Assembly (NCBI GenBank): GCA_004297165.1
Contig: SCUJ01000006.1
Coordinates: 1,584,045 to 1,648,044, forward strand
DNA: 64,000 bases
Source of the DNA: Gammaproteobacteria bacterium
GTDB lineage: Bacteria; Pseudomonadota; Gammaproteobacteria; Eutrophobiales; Eutrophobiaceae
Direction of reading: 5' to 3'
The position numbers and the translations under genes are program-made. Below, piece by piece: positions 1-8,421 of this stretch. The stretch's first letter is position 1, and each line of letters opens with the position of its first letter. Below the pieces are notes generated by a model. That model was not told where the DNA came from. It saw only the letters and a list, made by a program, of their open reading frames with translations, and ran no database searches.

Positions 1-57
1 CGTGGGATGGGTTATGCGTTCGGTTATTTTGTATCCGTTGCCCTCAAGCGCGAATAA
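1..57 (+). CDS. C-terminal end of an unidentified protein (partial)
   Basis: The first frame is open from the window edge and ends with TAA at 55-57, giving an 18-residue tail, RGMGYAFGYFVSVALKRE. The hydrophobic stretch followed by a basic end would fit the last segment of a membrane protein, but this is too short to assign a family. It reads in the same direction as the oxidoreductase gene that follows 57 bases later. It could be a chance open frame. Confidence 0.35.
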   Translation, partial: RGMGYAFGYFVSVALKRE

Positions 58-114
58 CAGGTAACATCGCTCACAAAAATTCTGACCGGTTTTAGAGTCG
101 TTCGGGGGGTATTG

Positions 115-1746
115 ATGGCAACGGAAGGTGGCTTCGATTACATCGTGGTGGGCGCGGGCTCGGCGGGTTGCGTGTTGGCCGCGCGGCTTTCCGAGGACCC
201 GGATTGTTCCGTGCTGCTGCTGGAGGCGGGCGGGCGGGACTCGCATCCCTACCTGCGCATGCCCATGGCCTTCCTCAAGGTCATGGTCGACCCGCAATTC
301 GACTGGGGCTACATGAGCGAACCCGAACCAAACCTCGACGGACGCCAACTCTGGATCCCCCGCGGCAAGGTCCTGGGCGGATCCTCCACCACCAACGGCA
401 TGTTCTTCATGCGCGGGCATCCCCTCGATTTCGACGGCTGGAAAAAGGCCGGTTGCGAGGGCTGGGGTTACCAGGACCTGTTGCCCTACTTCAAACGATC
501 GGAGAGCCATTGGCGCGGCGCGGGCAAGTATCACGGCGGCAAAGGGCCGATCAACGTCATACCCAACGCGACCGAAAAACTGCTGCACAAACCCCTTATG
601 GAGGCCGCACGGGCCGCCGGTTATCCGACCACCGACGACATCGACGGTCCGCAGCCGGAGGGTTTCGCGAGAGGCGAACTCTCCATCGACAAACGCGGCC
701 GCCGGTGCAGCACCTCCCGCGCCTATCTGCGCCCGAACATGCAGCGGCCGAATCTCAAGGTCATCACCAGGGCGCACACCACCCGCGTCCTGTTGAAAGG
801 CGATCGCGCCGTCGGCGTCGAATATCTCCATAACAAAGAGACCCGCACCGTCACCGCGAATCGCGAGATCATCCTGTGCGGCGGGGCCTATAACTCGCCG
901 CAGATGTTGCTGCTTTCAGGCATCGGTCCGGGAGATGAATTGCGCAAGCAGGGCGTGAAGCCACTCATCAACCTGCCGGGCGTCGGCAAGAACCTCTCCG
1001 AACATCCGGTCACCCTGATCGAATTCGCGGCCACGAAACCCGTCACCTTCCTCAGCGAGCTGAGGCTGGATCGGGCGGTGATCTCGGTCCTGCGCTGGGC
1101 CATGTTCGGGACTGGCCCCTTCGCGACGCAGATCAACAGCGCGAACGGCATGATCAAGACCATTCCGGAACTCGATCGCCCCGACATCCAGTTGATGTGC
1201 AATCCCATCCGGATGGATGCGAACCTCTGGTTCCCCGGATTTTCCAAGCAGAAGGAACACCTGTTTTCCGTCGGCATCGTCGGCCTGCACCCGGCCAGCC
1301 GGGGGCAGGTCTGTCTGCGCTCCGCGGACCCGATGGAACCGCCGGGGATATTCATGAACCTGCTCTCCGACCCCAGGGACTGGGACCTGTTGCGGCGGGG
1401 GATCCGGGCCGCGCGTCAGATCTATCGATCCGGCCCGCAGGGCGAACTCACGGGCCGCGAGTTGACCCCTGGCGAGGATGTGCAATCCGACGAGGCGTTG
1501 AATGCCTTCATCCGCAAGCACGTGGAGCTTACCCAGCACCCGGTGGGGACATGCAGCATGGGCACAGGCGACCTCGCCGTGGTCGATCCCGACCTCAAGG
1601 TCCGGGGCATGACGGGTCTGCGGGTGGCGGACGCCTCCATCATGCCCACGGTGCCCGGCGGCAACACCAATGCCGCGTGCATCATGATCGGGGAGAAGGC
1701 CGCGGACCTGATCCGGGGCCGACAGGAACCGGCCGAAAATCCTTAA
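115..1746 (+). CDS. GMC-family FAD-dependent oxidoreductase
   Basis: A 543-residue glucose-methanol-choline family flavoenzyme, predicted to oxidise an alcohol group with FAD. The N-terminal dinucleotide-binding motif VVGAGSAGCVLAARL is at about residues 10-24. The GMC signature region GSSTTNGMFFMRG lies near 90-105, the active-site HPVGTCSMG near 475, and the C-terminal FAD motif VPGGNTNAACIMIGEKAAD near 515. Length is typical of choline dehydrogenase-like members. The ORF track starts at a TTG at 112, but the ATG at 115 is next and a G-rich ribosome-binding stretch precedes both. The substrate cannot be read from sequence. An acyl-CoA ligase follows 9 bases downstream, so the pair may oxidise an alcohol and activate the derived acid; this is inference. 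Confidence 0.9.
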   Translation: MATEGGFDYIVVGAGSAGCVLAARLSEDPDCSVLLLEAGGRDSHPYLRMPMAFLKVMVDPQFDWGYMSEPEPNLDGRQLWIPRGKVLGGSSTTNGMFFMRGHPLDFDGWKKAGCEGWGYQDLLPYFKRSESHWRGAGKYHGGKGPINVIPNATEKLLHKPLMEAARAAGYPTTDDIDGPQPEGFARGELSIDKRGRRCSTSRAYLRPNMQRPNLKVITRAHTTRVLLKGDRAVGVEYLHNKETRTVTANREIILCGGAYNSPQMLLLSGIGPGDELRKQGVKPLINLPGVGKNLSEHPVTLIEFAATKPVTFLSELRLDRAVISVLRWAMFGTGPFATQINSANGMIKTIPELDRPDIQLMCNPIRMDANLWFPGFSKQKEHLFSVGIVGLHPASRGQVCLRSADPMEPPGIFMNLLSDPRDWDLLRRGIRAARQIYRSGPQGELTGRELTPGEDVQSDEALNAFIRKHVELTQHPVGTCSMGTGDLAVVDPDLKVRGMTGLRVADASIMPTVPGGNTNAACIMIGEKAADLIRGRQEPAENP

Positions 1747-1755
1747 ACGCCGTAC

Positions 1756-3324
1756 ATGAGCGAACGACGCCCTACACTGCGCCTGATCGATTTCTTCGAC
1801 AAGGGCGCGGCCCGCGATCCCGATCGCGCCTTTCTCGTCGACGATCGCGGCGCCTGCACCTACGGCGAGACCCAGCGCTTTTCGCATCGCCTCGTGAACG
1901 CCTTCCGCCGCGAGGGGATCGATCCCGGCAGCAAGGTCGCCGTCTACAGCGGCAACGCCACGCGCGCCTTCGAATGTGTAATCGGAGTAATCCGCTCCGG
2001 CTGCATCTGGGTGCCGGTCAGCATCCGCAATACCGTGACCGAGACGGTCTACGTCCTGAACAACACGGAGACCCGCGTGCTGTTTTACAGCGCCGCATTC
2101 CTGACACAGGTACAGGAGATCCTGGCCGCCTGCCCGGCCATCCGGCACTGCATCTGCACGGACGCGGAGGATGGTCCGCATCCCTCGGTCAACGCCTTCA
2201 TCGAAGGCACGGCCGAGATCTCGGACGAGGTCCCGGCGCAACCGGAAGACATCGTCACCCTGTTCAGTTCCGGCGGCACGACCGGCAACCCCAAGGGCGT
2301 CATGATGCCGCACCGCGCCTGGGAGGCCATGATCGCCGGCTCGCAACGGCTGATCTGGCACGATAATCCGATCCACCTCGTGGCAGCCCCGATGACCCAC
2401 GCCGCCGGGGGCTCCGCCCTGATGATGACCCCGATGGGCGCCACCAACATCATGTTGCAGGGTTTCGATCCGGTGCGCGTGATGGGGGCGATCCAGGGTC
2501 ACCGCGTCACGCACCTGTTTCTGCCGCCCACCGCGGTCTATCGCCTGCTCTCCCATCCCCTGGTGCGGGAGTACGACTACTCCTCGCTGCGCTATTTCAA
2601 TTGCGCCTCAGCGCCCATGGCCCCCGACAAACTCAAGCAGGCCATCGACATCTTCGGCCCGGTGATGATGACGGGCCTCGGCAGCACCGAGATGGGGGTG
2701 AACATCACCTTCTTCTCGCCTGCGGAGATCGCCCAGGCAGTTCGGGAGGGCAACGACAAGCGCCTGGAGAGCTGCGGTCGGGTGACGCTCTTCAGCCGCC
2801 TGGAGATCATGGATGACGAGGGCCGCCTCCTGCCGCCGGGGGAGACCGGCGAGATCGTGGCCCGCAGCAACCAGATCATGAAGGGATATTTCCGCAACGA
2901 CGAGGAGACCGCGCGGGCCATGGCCGGCGGCTGGTATCACACCGCCGACGTCGGCTACAAGGACGCGGACGGTTACGTCTATCTCATCGATCGCAAGCGC
3001 GACATCATCATCTCCGGCGGTTTCAACATCTTCCCCTCCGAGATCGAGAAGGTGATCGTGACGCATCCGGCCGTACAGGAATGCGCCGTAATCGGCATCC
3101 CCGACGCCGACTGGGGCGAGTCCGTGCGGGCGGTGATCGAACTCAAGGCGGGACAGCAACTAACCGTGGAGGAGATCGCCACTTTCTGCCGCAAGTATCT
3201 CAGCAGCTACAAACTCCCCAAGACCTACGAGTTCATCGTGGAACTCCCGCGCAGCGCGGCCGGCAAGGTCCTGCGGCGCACAGTCAGGGAGCCGTGGTGG
3301 CAGGGACGGACGCGAAGGATCTGA
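1756..3324 (+). CDS. AMP-dependent acyl-CoA synthetase/ligase (ANL superfamily)
   Basis: A 522-residue adenylate-forming ligase that would activate a carboxylic acid to its CoA thioester through an acyl-AMP. The phosphate-binding loop FSSGGTTGNPKGVMM is near residue 170, the A5-like motif GLGSTEMG near 305, and the hinge and C-terminal core motifs YHTADVGYKDADGYVYLIDRKRD and SGGFNIFPSEIE near 395-430. The catalytic lysine region PRSAAGKVLRR is near the C-terminus. All key motifs are present, so it should be active. The substrate is unknown. It follows the GMC oxidoreductase closely, suggesting one transcript. Its last 41 bases overlap the convergent SnoaL-like gene. Confidence 0.92.
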   Translation: MSERRPTLRLIDFFDKGAARDPDRAFLVDDRGACTYGETQRFSHRLVNAFRREGIDPGSKVAVYSGNATRAFECVIGVIRSGCIWVPVSIRNTVTETVYVLNNTETRVLFYSAAFLTQVQEILAACPAIRHCICTDAEDGPHPSVNAFIEGTAEISDEVPAQPEDIVTLFSSGGTTGNPKGVMMPHRAWEAMIAGSQRLIWHDNPIHLVAAPMTHAAGGSALMMTPMGATNIMLQGFDPVRVMGAIQGHRVTHLFLPPTAVYRLLSHPLVREYDYSSLRYFNCASAPMAPDKLKQAIDIFGPVMMTGLGSTEMGVNITFFSPAEIAQAVREGNDKRLESCGRVTLFSRLEIMDDEGRLLPPGETGEIVARSNQIMKGYFRNDEETARAMAGGWYHTADVGYKDADGYVYLIDRKRDIIISGGFNIFPSEIEKVIVTHPAVQECAVIGIPDADWGESVRAVIELKAGQQLTVEEIATFCRKYLSSYKLPKTYEFIVELPRSAAGKVLRRTVREPWWQGRTRRI

Positions 3325-4036
3325 TCGATCGCCCGGTCACCGGATGGCGGTAGTGGAATGCCGGGATGAAGACCTCCGGCAGGGCCGCGTAGTCCACGCT
3401 GGGCGGCGCGTCGGGCGGCAGGTCCGGGCTCACTGCGGCAGCAGGACCCAGTCCCTCGAACAGGCCGTCCGCATAGGTCGTGAAAAAAATGGTGTAGACC
3501 TGATCGCGCTTGATCTTCCAAACCCCATCCTCCTTGACGTACTCATTCTCGTAGAGCCCGCCGCTTTGAAAGGCCGCTCCATCATATGAGCCCAGTTGAC
3601 TGATGGCCCTGTGCCGTGACCAGGCATGCAGTCCGTCATCCGCGATGTGGATGACCGGCTGGACCTGGATGTGATTGCGCAGATTGCCTGTCGTCAGCCC
3701 CTGCGCGGTAAAGAGATCCAGACAGGCGCGGATCCGCGCCTTCCCCTTATAGACGCCCCGGCGCGAGATCTCGATCTCACCGTCCTCGGCGAAGAGGTCC
3801 GCCACCTGATCCCAGAGGGCCTTGTCGAGATAATAGCCGTAAACGGAGATCAGGTTTTCGATCGCCTCGCGATCTTTAAGCGCCCGCAGGCGTTGTTCCA
3901 GGGTCTCGATGCGCGATGACAGTGCAGCCATCGCCTCTTCTTCGGAAGAGGCAACCGGAGTTTCCACCCGCTGCGCGAGGGCGATACTCGACGCGCACAG
4001 CAAGAGGAAAACGACTCGAGAAGTTGACCTGATCAT
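3284..4036 (-). CDS. Secreted SnoaL/NTF2-like protein, paralogue A
   Basis: A 250-residue protein with a clear signal peptide (MIRSTSRVVFLLLCASSIALA). A short coiled-coil-like stretch (SRIETLEQRLRALKDREAIENL) leads into a SnoaL/NTF2-like fold, with the typical opening YGYYLDKALWDQVADLFAEDG at about residues 65-85. A proline-rich tail ends in HYRHPVTGRS. The ORF track extends upstream to 4192, but the signal peptide fixes the start at the ATG at 4036. SnoaL-like proteins include small enzymes and ligand binders, so the activity is not predictable. It is a close paralogue of the next gene upstream and lies 25 bases from it. Confidence 0.85.
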   Translation of the reverse strand: MIRSTSRVVFLLLCASSIALAQRVETPVASSEEEAMAALSSRIETLEQRLRALKDREAIENLISVYGYYLDKALWDQVADLFAEDGEIEISRRGVYKGKARIRACLDLFTAQGLTTGNLRNHIQVQPVIHIADDGLHAWSRHRAISQLGSYDGAAFQSGGLYENEYVKEDGVWKIKRDQVYTIFFTTYADGLFEGLGPAAAVSPDLPPDAPPSVDYAALPEVFIPAFHYRHPVTGRSIRSFASVPATTAP

Positions 4037-4061
4037 GAACCCGCGCTGATACGGGCGGCAG

Positions 4062-4811
4062 TTACTTTCTGCCGGTAACAGGATTGTCGTAATGGATAGG
4101 TGGGACGTTGACTCCCGGCCAGACCGGATAATCCTCCGTGGGCGGCGCATCCGGGCTGATGCCGGGGCCGAGTACATCGCCGTCGTTGACATCCTTGTTC
4201 GCGCCCCAGCCGCCTGCGTACGGGACGATGAAGGTCTGGTACCAATGCAGCTTGCTGATCATCCAGACGCCGTTGACCTTGCGGTATTCGTTCTCGTAGG
4301 TCCCCTCGCCGAGGACCGCGCTCTGGCCATATTCGCCGGCCATGATATAGGCGCGCCAGCGCCCCTTCGCGCTCTGCCCATCCGCCGCCACATGCACCAC
4401 CGGCTGGATCTGGTAATGTTCGTTGAGCTGACCGGGCTTGAGTCCAGCCTTGCCCTCGCCGAGGTGATAGAGCATCTCGCGGATCCGCTCCCGGCCCTTG
4501 TAGACCCCGTTCTTAGCAAGTTCCGCCGTACCGTCCTCGGTGAAGAGATCGGCGACCTCCTCCCACAGCGCCTGATCCACGTAATAGCCATAGGCGCGCT
4601 GGAGATTCTTGATGGCGCGCGCGTCCTCGACCTCGCGCAACTCGGCGTCCAGCGCCACGAGCCGTTGTTGCAAGGCCTCAAGCTCCGCGCTGTTGTCCGC
4701 AGGCGGCGGGGCCTGTTCCTGTTTCCCACAGGCAGCGAGCAGCAAGCCGCCCAGGATCAGGGCGCAGGCATTTCTGGCCAGACGATATCGTTGAATGTTG
4801 GTTTTCCCCAT
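4062..4811 (-). CDS. SnoaL/NTF2-like lipoprotein, paralogue B
   Basis: A 249-residue protein with an N-terminal lipoprotein signal (lipobox LLAAC within LILGGLLLAACGKQEQ), so it is probably anchored to a membrane from the periplasmic side. After a helical linker (ELEALQQRLVALDAELREVED) comes the SnoaL-like domain, YGYYVDQALWEEVADLFTEDG. The tail ends PPIHYDNPVTGRK, matching paralogue A closely, so the pair arose by tandem duplication. The ORF track start at 4991 would read through palindromic repeats; ATG 4811 or ATG 4820 directly precedes the signal peptide. The function is unknown. Confidence 0.85.
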   Translation of the reverse strand: MGKTNIQRYRLARNACALILGGLLLAACGKQEQAPPPADNSAELEALQQRLVALDAELREVEDARAIKNLQRAYGYYVDQALWEEVADLFTEDGTAELAKNGVYKGRERIREMLYHLGEGKAGLKPGQLNEHYQIQPVVHVAADGQSAKGRWRAYIMAGEYGQSAVLGEGTYENEYRKVNGVWMISKLHWYQTFIVPYAGGWGANKDVNDGDVLGPGISPDAPPTEDYPVWPGVNVPPIHYDNPVTGRK

Positions 4812-4870
4812 GGCGGACATGGTAGCAGAGACTCTATGTTTGATGCTATTTGCCCGACTTCGAGCGGTCA

Positions 4871-4991
4871 GGGCAACCCTTGTGGTTGCCCCTACATCGC
4901 AAATGACAGACATTTTTGTAGGGGCAGGCCTTGTGCCTGCCCATGCGAAAGTTCGTGTCCCTATCCGCGTGGGCACAAACAACGTGCCCAC
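4871..4991. repeat. Three tandem palindromic repeat units
   Basis: Three perfect inverted repeats follow one another: GGGCAACC-cttgt-GGTTGCCC (4871-4891), GGGCAGGC-cttgt-GCCTGCCC (4922-4942) and GTGGGCAC-aaacaac-GTGCCCAC (4969-4991). The first two share the same loop. The third recurs near 47912 with a slightly different loop. They fill most of the spacer between the UGSC gene and the SnoaL lipoprotein gene. Translated, they give the spurious peptide VGTLFVPTRIGTRTFAWAG seen in the ORF track. They probably belong to a dispersed intergenic palindrome family. Confidence 0.75.
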
Positions 4992-5018
4992 CCCACGGTG
5001 TTGAGCCAGATATAAAGA

Positions 5019-6653
5019 TCAGCGCCATTCATCCACTGAGATCGTCCCCTTGCCGCGGCGCATGCCGGAGATCATCTTCCAGGCGCCCTGGGTCTCGCCG
5101 CCGGTGACCACGACATGGATCTGATCCTCCTCGAACATGCGGATCAGATCATCCGGCTGGGCCTTGAAACGCGAGGCATAGGGTTCGATCCCGGCGACGG
5201 CGTAGGGTCGCAGCAGGGTCTGTGACCATTGGTTGTCCCAGTATTCGCGGGCGGTGAGCCTCGCGTTCTCCGCGCACCAGAGGATCAGTTTCTGTTTGGT
5301 GTCGATGCCGCGCTCCACGAAACCGCGCGCGACAAGAGGGTCAAGCACGAGGAGCGGGCCAATGAAGGGCTCGCAGGCCGCGAGGCAGTGGCGGAATTTT
5401 TCCTCCCAGGTATCGCGCGGGCCGAAACCCGCCTGGGTGTACCAGCCGCCGAGAAACACGCTGACCGCGCTGTCCTGCGGTTTGAATCCATGCTGCACGT
5501 GGTAAGGCTCCCAGGGGCTGCGCTCCTCGTTCTCGGGGAAGACGGCGCTGTAGGAATACCAGTTGCCGAGCGTGCCCATGTAGGTCTCGTCCGGGACCGA
5601 GCCGCCCTGGAGGTTCTGCGACAACAGGCAATAGGCGCGGCCGATGGCGGTGTTGGCGTGGTTCCAGGGTCCCATGGCGCCGATCCCGGCGCTCATGCCG
5701 ATCTCCTTGCGGATGGGGCCGTTGACCACGGCGATCGTCGACCAGGAGGTGGTGCTGCTGGAACGGGCGGTCATGCCGCTCCCGGCGAGCGCCAGGATCA
5801 CCGGCATGTACTCCGGTTTTGCGCCGGCCATGACGGCGTTGACCGCGACCTTCTCCACGTCGAAGGCCCACAACTCCCGGAAGCTCGCCGGACTTAAATG
5901 GCCGACGATCCGATCCGGCGGCTGCGAGGTCCCGCGTAGCATGGCGGCGACGCGTTCCTCCGTGGGCAGCACGATAGGCAGGCAATCGGTCCAATGTTGA
6001 TCGGCAAACAGCCGGTGAAGATTTTCTTCCGTATCCGGCGGGAGGAGACGGGGCGTAGTGCGGTCGAAACTCGTTCCTTTCCTGTCCTCGGCCGTCAAAC
6101 CGCCGGTCAGACCCTCCAGCACGCCCTGGATGAAAGGCCGTTTATGGACCGGGTCCTCGCCCTCGATATAGGCGCGCAATTCGGCGGCGCTCTTGCCGAC
6201 GATGGGTTGCGGGACGAAGACCTGCCGGACCGTGGGCATGCCGTTGGCCTGCGCCGTCGCCTTCACCAGCCGCGCAAAGACATGCGTATGGATCGAGATG
6301 GCGGGTATGCCCGCCGCCTCCAGCTTCATGGCCAGCCCGACGACCGTCGGGCAACACGTGCTTCAAAGTCCGACCCCAAGGATGGCCGCGTCCCCGTCTG
6401 CCTCGATCCGGGCACGCATCTCCGGATCATCCACCCAGCTCTCGCGGGGTTTGATGGGGGCGATGACGACAGCGGGGAGATGTTCCGCGAACCACAGCCG
6501 CAACTGTTCCATGAATGCCTCGGAATTGTCGAAGAGGCAATCGACGAGAAAGATGCGTTTGCCGTCGAGAGACTCCAGCCGGGGCGCGAGCTGTTTCGCC
6601 GTTACGGCGGGGGGATAGCCGCGGGGGTCATGCACCGTTAAAAGTTCAGTCAT
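5019..6653 (-). CDS. UGSC-family selenoprotein (in-frame UGA read as selenocysteine)
   Basis: The ORF track shows two pieces, 6363-6653 (96 residues) and 5019-6329 (436 residues). They are in the same frame, separated only by TGA at 6363-6365 and eleven sense codons. Read through, the product is 544 residues with selenocysteine at 97: GVGL-U-STCCPTVVGLAMKLEAAGIP. This lines up without gaps with the UGSC family pattern (U-G-S-C, then LExxGIP 15-21 residues after U), giving a UxxC redox pair. A hairpin after the TGA fits a bacterial SECIS. The C-terminal two thirds match a widespread uncharacterised domain (TEERVAAMLRGTSQPPD, EKVAVNAVMAGAKPEYMPVI, VNGPIRKEIG). The start ATG 6653 has a GGAG site. 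A thioredoxin-reductase-like gene lies 15 bases upstream. The chemistry is unknown; selenocysteine genes (selA, B, C, D) are not in this window. Confidence 0.82.
6335..6352 (-). promoter_or_regulatory. Putative bacterial SECIS hairpin
   Basis: On the minus strand the sequence after the TGA is AGCACGTGTT and then GCCCGAC-GGTC-GTCGGGC: a perfect 7-bp stem with a four-base loop. The loop starts 17 nt after the UGA. Bacterial SECIS elements lie inside the coding sequence just after the UGA, with the loop about 16-37 nt away and a G in its first two positions. The GGUC loop is the same as in the E. coli fdhF SECIS apex. It would recruit SelB with charged tRNA-Sec. Confidence 0.75.
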
Positions 6654-6668
6654 TGCACTTCTCCTCGA

Positions 6669-7601
6669 TCACTGCCATTCACCATTCCGCAGAAAACGAT
6701 CCGCGGCCTGTGCCGCCGCGGCGCCATCGCCAGCGGAGGCCACCGCCCGCCCTGCCGCGCCGCTGCGCGCCAGTCCCGCCGCCAGCAGACCCGGGACAGT
6801 GGTTCGCAGCATCGCATCCACGGGGATCCGGCCGTTCTCATCAAGGGTTATCATCTTCGCGACGGAGCCGCTGTTCGGGGTCATGCCAATATAAATGAAT
6901 ACCGCCTCCGCCGGCAGGTCGCTCGTCTCGCCGGTGGCAAGATTGCGCACGCGGACTCCGCTCACGACCTGCGCCCCAAGGATCGCTTCCACCTGCATCC
7001 CGCAGCGGACCGAGATCCTGGTTTGTTCGCCGACCTGCCGCTGATACACGGCTTGTCCCGTGAGCTGGGCGTCCTTCTGCAGCACGATCACGGAGGCGGC
7101 ATGGGCCGCCAAGGTCAGGGACTCCTGCAAGGCGGAATCGCCGCCGCCGACCACGACCGCAGTCTTGCCTCGCAGCATGGGGCCATCGCAACTCGCGCAA
7201 TGGCTCACGCCCTTGCCGCGCAGCGCGGTCTCGCCGGGCACATCAAGTTCCTTGAGGCTCGCGCCCGTCGCCATGATCAGGGACCGGGCGCGATATGACC
7301 CGTTCTCGGCCTGGATTGTAAAACCGGATTCCGCCCGCGTTACCGCGATCAGTTCGGAAGGGACGAACTCCACGCCCTCCGCCATCGCGGCCTCCTGCGC
7401 CATGGGACAAAGCTCATAGCCGGAGATCCCCTCGGGGAAACCGGGATAGCCGTCGATCCGCTCGATGCTCAGCAGATGCCCGCCGGGGACAGCCCCGCTC
7501 AGGATGAGCGTCTTGCGGCCCAACCTTGCGGCAGTCAGGGCCGCCGTCAGCCCGGCGATGCCGCCGCCGGCGACGATGATTTCGTATTCATTATTACTCA
7601 T
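6669..7601 (-). CDS. Thioredoxin-reductase-like FAD/NAD(P)-dependent oxidoreductase
   Basis: A 310-residue pyridine nucleotide-disulfide oxidoreductase of the small TrxB class. It has the N-terminal FAD motif VAGGGIAGLTAALTAARLG, the redox-active pair in CASCDGP at about residue 135, and the NAD(P)H motif VVVGGGDSALQES near 152. The C-terminal motif usually reads AAGD; here it is LLAAGLARSGAAG followed by SAGDGAAAAQAA, so the FAD-contacting aspartate is replaced. ATG 7601 begins the FAD domain directly; the track start at 7616 adds five residues. It lies between the alpha/beta hydrolase (4-base gap) and the UGSC selenoprotein (15-base gap), so it may supply electrons to the selenoprotein; that role is inference. 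Confidence 0.87.
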   Translation of the reverse strand: MSNNEYEIIVAGGGIAGLTAALTAARLGRKTLILSGAVPGGHLLSIERIDGYPGFPEGISGYELCPMAQEAAMAEGVEFVPSELIAVTRAESGFTIQAENGSYRARSLIMATGASLKELDVPGETALRGKGVSHCASCDGPMLRGKTAVVVGGGDSALQESLTLAAHAASVIVLQKDAQLTGQAVYQRQVGEQTRISVRCGMQVEAILGAQVVSGVRVRNLATGETSDLPAEAVFIYIGMTPNSGSVAKMITLDENGRIPVDAMLRTTVPGLLAAGLARSGAAGRAVASAGDGAAAAQAADRFLRNGEWQ

Positions 7602-7605
7602 GTCG

Positions 7606-8412
7606 TTACATCTCATTCATGGTGGATTCATCCGGCTGCAGAAACCGCAGGACCTCGCGCACGAACAGACGCGGGGCGGTATCCATGGCGATGTGTTCCT
7701 GGCCGGGCAGGGACACGGTGCGGGTATCGGGGAGCGTCGCCCGCAACAGATCGAGCGCCGCGGCAAAGTGCGGCGGACTTTCGCCGCCGGTCAGCAATAG
7801 GGTGGGTATCCGGAAATCCCTAAAGCGATCGGCATCGAAACGATATCTGTCCACCTCCGCCATCTCGCGCGGCAGGGTCGGGACCATATCGAGATAGACC
7901 GACCAGGCCGGGAGACGGCGCAGGCGCTCGATCTCATGCGCTGGTCGCTTGAGGGCCTCCAGCGCGAAAGTGCAGTAGGCGCCCTCAAGGTCGCCGGCAT
8001 CGATGCAGGATTGAATCTTCGCAATGGTCCCCGGCGGGTGCAGCGGTCCGTTTACCGGGATGGGCGGTTCATAGAGGATCAGGCGATCGATGTTGTCCAC
8101 TTCCCGCGCCGCCTCCAGGGCACAGATCGCGCCATAGGAATGCGCGAGCACATAGAGCCGGCCAGGAATGGATTGCAGGACGGCCTGTATATCCTCGACC
8201 TCCCTCACGACGGAATATGCAGCGCTATCGCCGCTCGCGCCTCGCCCCCGGCGTTCCATGCGGTAGACCGTGAAATGTCCTTCCAGGACCCCGAGGATGG
8301 GCAGCCAGCGGCGCGAACCGGAGGAGCTGCCGTGGATCAGAACCAGCGGCGCGCCCCGCCCGCTGTCATGGACCGCGATGGCCGTGCCGTCGGTGGAAGG
8401 CACATGGAACAT
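7606..8412 (-). CDS. Alpha/beta hydrolase
   Basis: A 268-residue alpha/beta-fold hydrolase. The oxyanion-hole region LVLIHGSSSGSRRW is at about residues 23-36, the nucleophile elbow LAHSYGAICALEAA near 95 (serine in A-H-S-Y-G), and the probable catalytic histidine is in GQEHIAMDTAPRLF near the C-terminus. No signal peptide is seen, so it is probably cytoplasmic. The substrate is unknown; esters and lactones are common for such proteins. It sits 9 bases after the DUF1015 gene and 4 bases before the thioredoxin-reductase-like gene, consistent with one operon running from serA to the UGSC gene. Confidence 0.88.
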   Translation of the reverse strand: MFHVPSTDGTAIAVHDSGRGAPLVLIHGSSSGSRRWLPILGVLEGHFTVYRMERRGRGASGDSAAYSVVREVEDIQAVLQSIPGRLYVLAHSYGAICALEAAREVDNIDRLILYEPPIPVNGPLHPPGTIAKIQSCIDAGDLEGAYCTFALEALKRPAHEIERLRRLPAWSVYLDMVPTLPREMAEVDRYRFDADRFRDFRIPTLLLTGGESPPHFAAALDLLRATLPDTRTVSLPGQEHIAMDTAPRLFVREVLRFLQPDESTMNEM

Positions 8413-8421
8413 AGGTCTTAT

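Noticed and set aside
916-2556. 546-residue minus-strand ORF over the GMC and ligase genes
   Set aside because: It is a low-complexity shadow of two plus-strand genes that have complete family motifs.
6363-6365. TGA at 6363 as a nonsense mutation making a pseudogene
   Set aside because: Both halves are conserved, the phase is kept, the motif position is that of Sec in the family, and a SECIS-like hairpin follows. A decayed gene would not be expected to show all of these.
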